Under the pieces are notes generated by a model. The model was not told the DNA's origin. It did no database searches and worked only from the letters and a program-made list of their open reading frames with translations. Made by a program: the position numbers and the translations under genes. Positions 63,834 through 64,000 of a stretch of DNA of 64,000 nt are shown here, in pieces. Each line of letters opens with the position of its first letter. Within the stretch, counting starts at the first letter, position 1. Source of the DNA: Kushneria aurantia DSM 21353 (GTDB lineage: Bacteria; Pseudomonadota; Gammaproteobacteria; Pseudomonadales; Halomonadaceae); contig NZ_KB907862.1 in NCBI RefSeq assembly GCF_000382245.1, positions 1 to 64,000 on the forward strand, in the 5' to 3' direction.

Positions 63834-64000
63834 TTACGTCGCGCGGGAAAGGCGATTGACCTGCACGCGCAGACGTTCACGCAGCGAGGGCGCGCGACGT
63901 TTTTTTGCGTTATTCGCAAGCGATTCAAACGAAAAATGGTCGGGTGAAATCGGCTGCTTCAGCCAGGCGAATCGCCATCGCTTCCAACAACTTGAGACGC
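63834..64000 (-). CDS. Possible C-terminal end of a gene running off the right edge
   Basis: On the minus strand a frame enters from the right edge and stops at TAA 63834-63836, giving 55 residues that end SLRERLRVQVNRLSRAT. Codon use is plausible, but a second frame (RLKLLEAMAIRLAEAADF, stopping earlier) is also protein-like, so the assignment is weak. Downstream, CCCGGGCGGC and GCCACCCGGG (63781-63806) could form a stem-loop with one G-U pair on the minus strand. The 110 bp next to PhoD hold no gene. Confidence 0.35.
   Translation of the reverse strand, partial: VSSCWKRWRFAWLKQPISPDHFSFESLANNAKKRRAPSLRERLRVQVNRLSRAT

Noticed and set aside
63668-63928. 86-codon minus-strand frame upstream of phoD
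   Set aside because: Cys/Arg-rich nonsense composition; it spans the phoD ribosome site and a stem-loop.

Overview
The window reads as a chromosomal segment of a high-GC, salt-adapted gammaproteobacterium. The acidic proteins and the combination of ompW, a type II aroQ, the ppsA/ppsR pair and many catabolic ABC operons suggest the family Halomonadaceae (Halomonas, Kushneria or Salinicola-like). That placement is inference from gene content and protein flavour; no rRNA or tRNA gene was seen.

Left edge (1-6400): the tail of an IS5-type transposase, an orphan RelB-like antitoxin with its palindromic operator, a relE toxin broken by a 5-nt duplication and joined to a headless glutathione S-transferase, a LysE exporter, an M42 aminopeptidase, ompW with an FNR-like box, two lipoproteins, aroQ and a DCC-family thiol protein. 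From 6401 to 22449 a long minus-strand block of amino-acid catabolism follows: DadA-like oxidase, DctM-like permease, racemase, class II aldolase, a taurine/nitrate-type ABC system, a LysR regulator, a polar amino-acid ABC system, a PhyH dioxygenase and the tightly coupled FMO, RidA, DUF1028 and ArgE-like genes. From 22721 to 31600 lies a seven-gene operon (class II aldolase, peptide ABC transporter, 2-hydroxyacid dehydrogenase, histone-deacetylase-fold amidohydrolase) facing a GntR regulator.

The middle (31746-39980) carries a HAD phosphatase and a pentose module: araFGH, a sugar porter, a xylose-dehydrogenase-like SDR and a ROK regulator. Then come a second peptide ABC operon with a translationally coupled M14 peptidase (40048-47007), a four-carbon acid sugar cluster (TIM-barrel/cupin fusion, PdxA2, DUF1537 kinase, LysR; 47359-51444), the divergent ppsA/ppsR pair, a 74-bp tandem repeat array, an EAL-CBS-GGDEF protein, a second LysE exporter, an AraC regulator, a TetR-controlled permease/amidohydrolase cassette and a Tat-exported PhoD phosphatase.

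The most unusual signal is structural. Three cargo blocks (about 6.4-22.6 kb, 40.0-47.3 kb and 59.0-62.0 kb) are each bounded by a 40-56-nt direct repeat copied from the end of the resident gene at their left edge (DCC gene, ROK gene, AraC gene). The right copy is a relic in every case, and no recombinase gene lies inside any block. They look like att-type or Campbell-type insertions of catabolic cassettes. A second recurring motif is a perfect stem-loop directly after the solute-binding-protein gene in three separate ABC operons.
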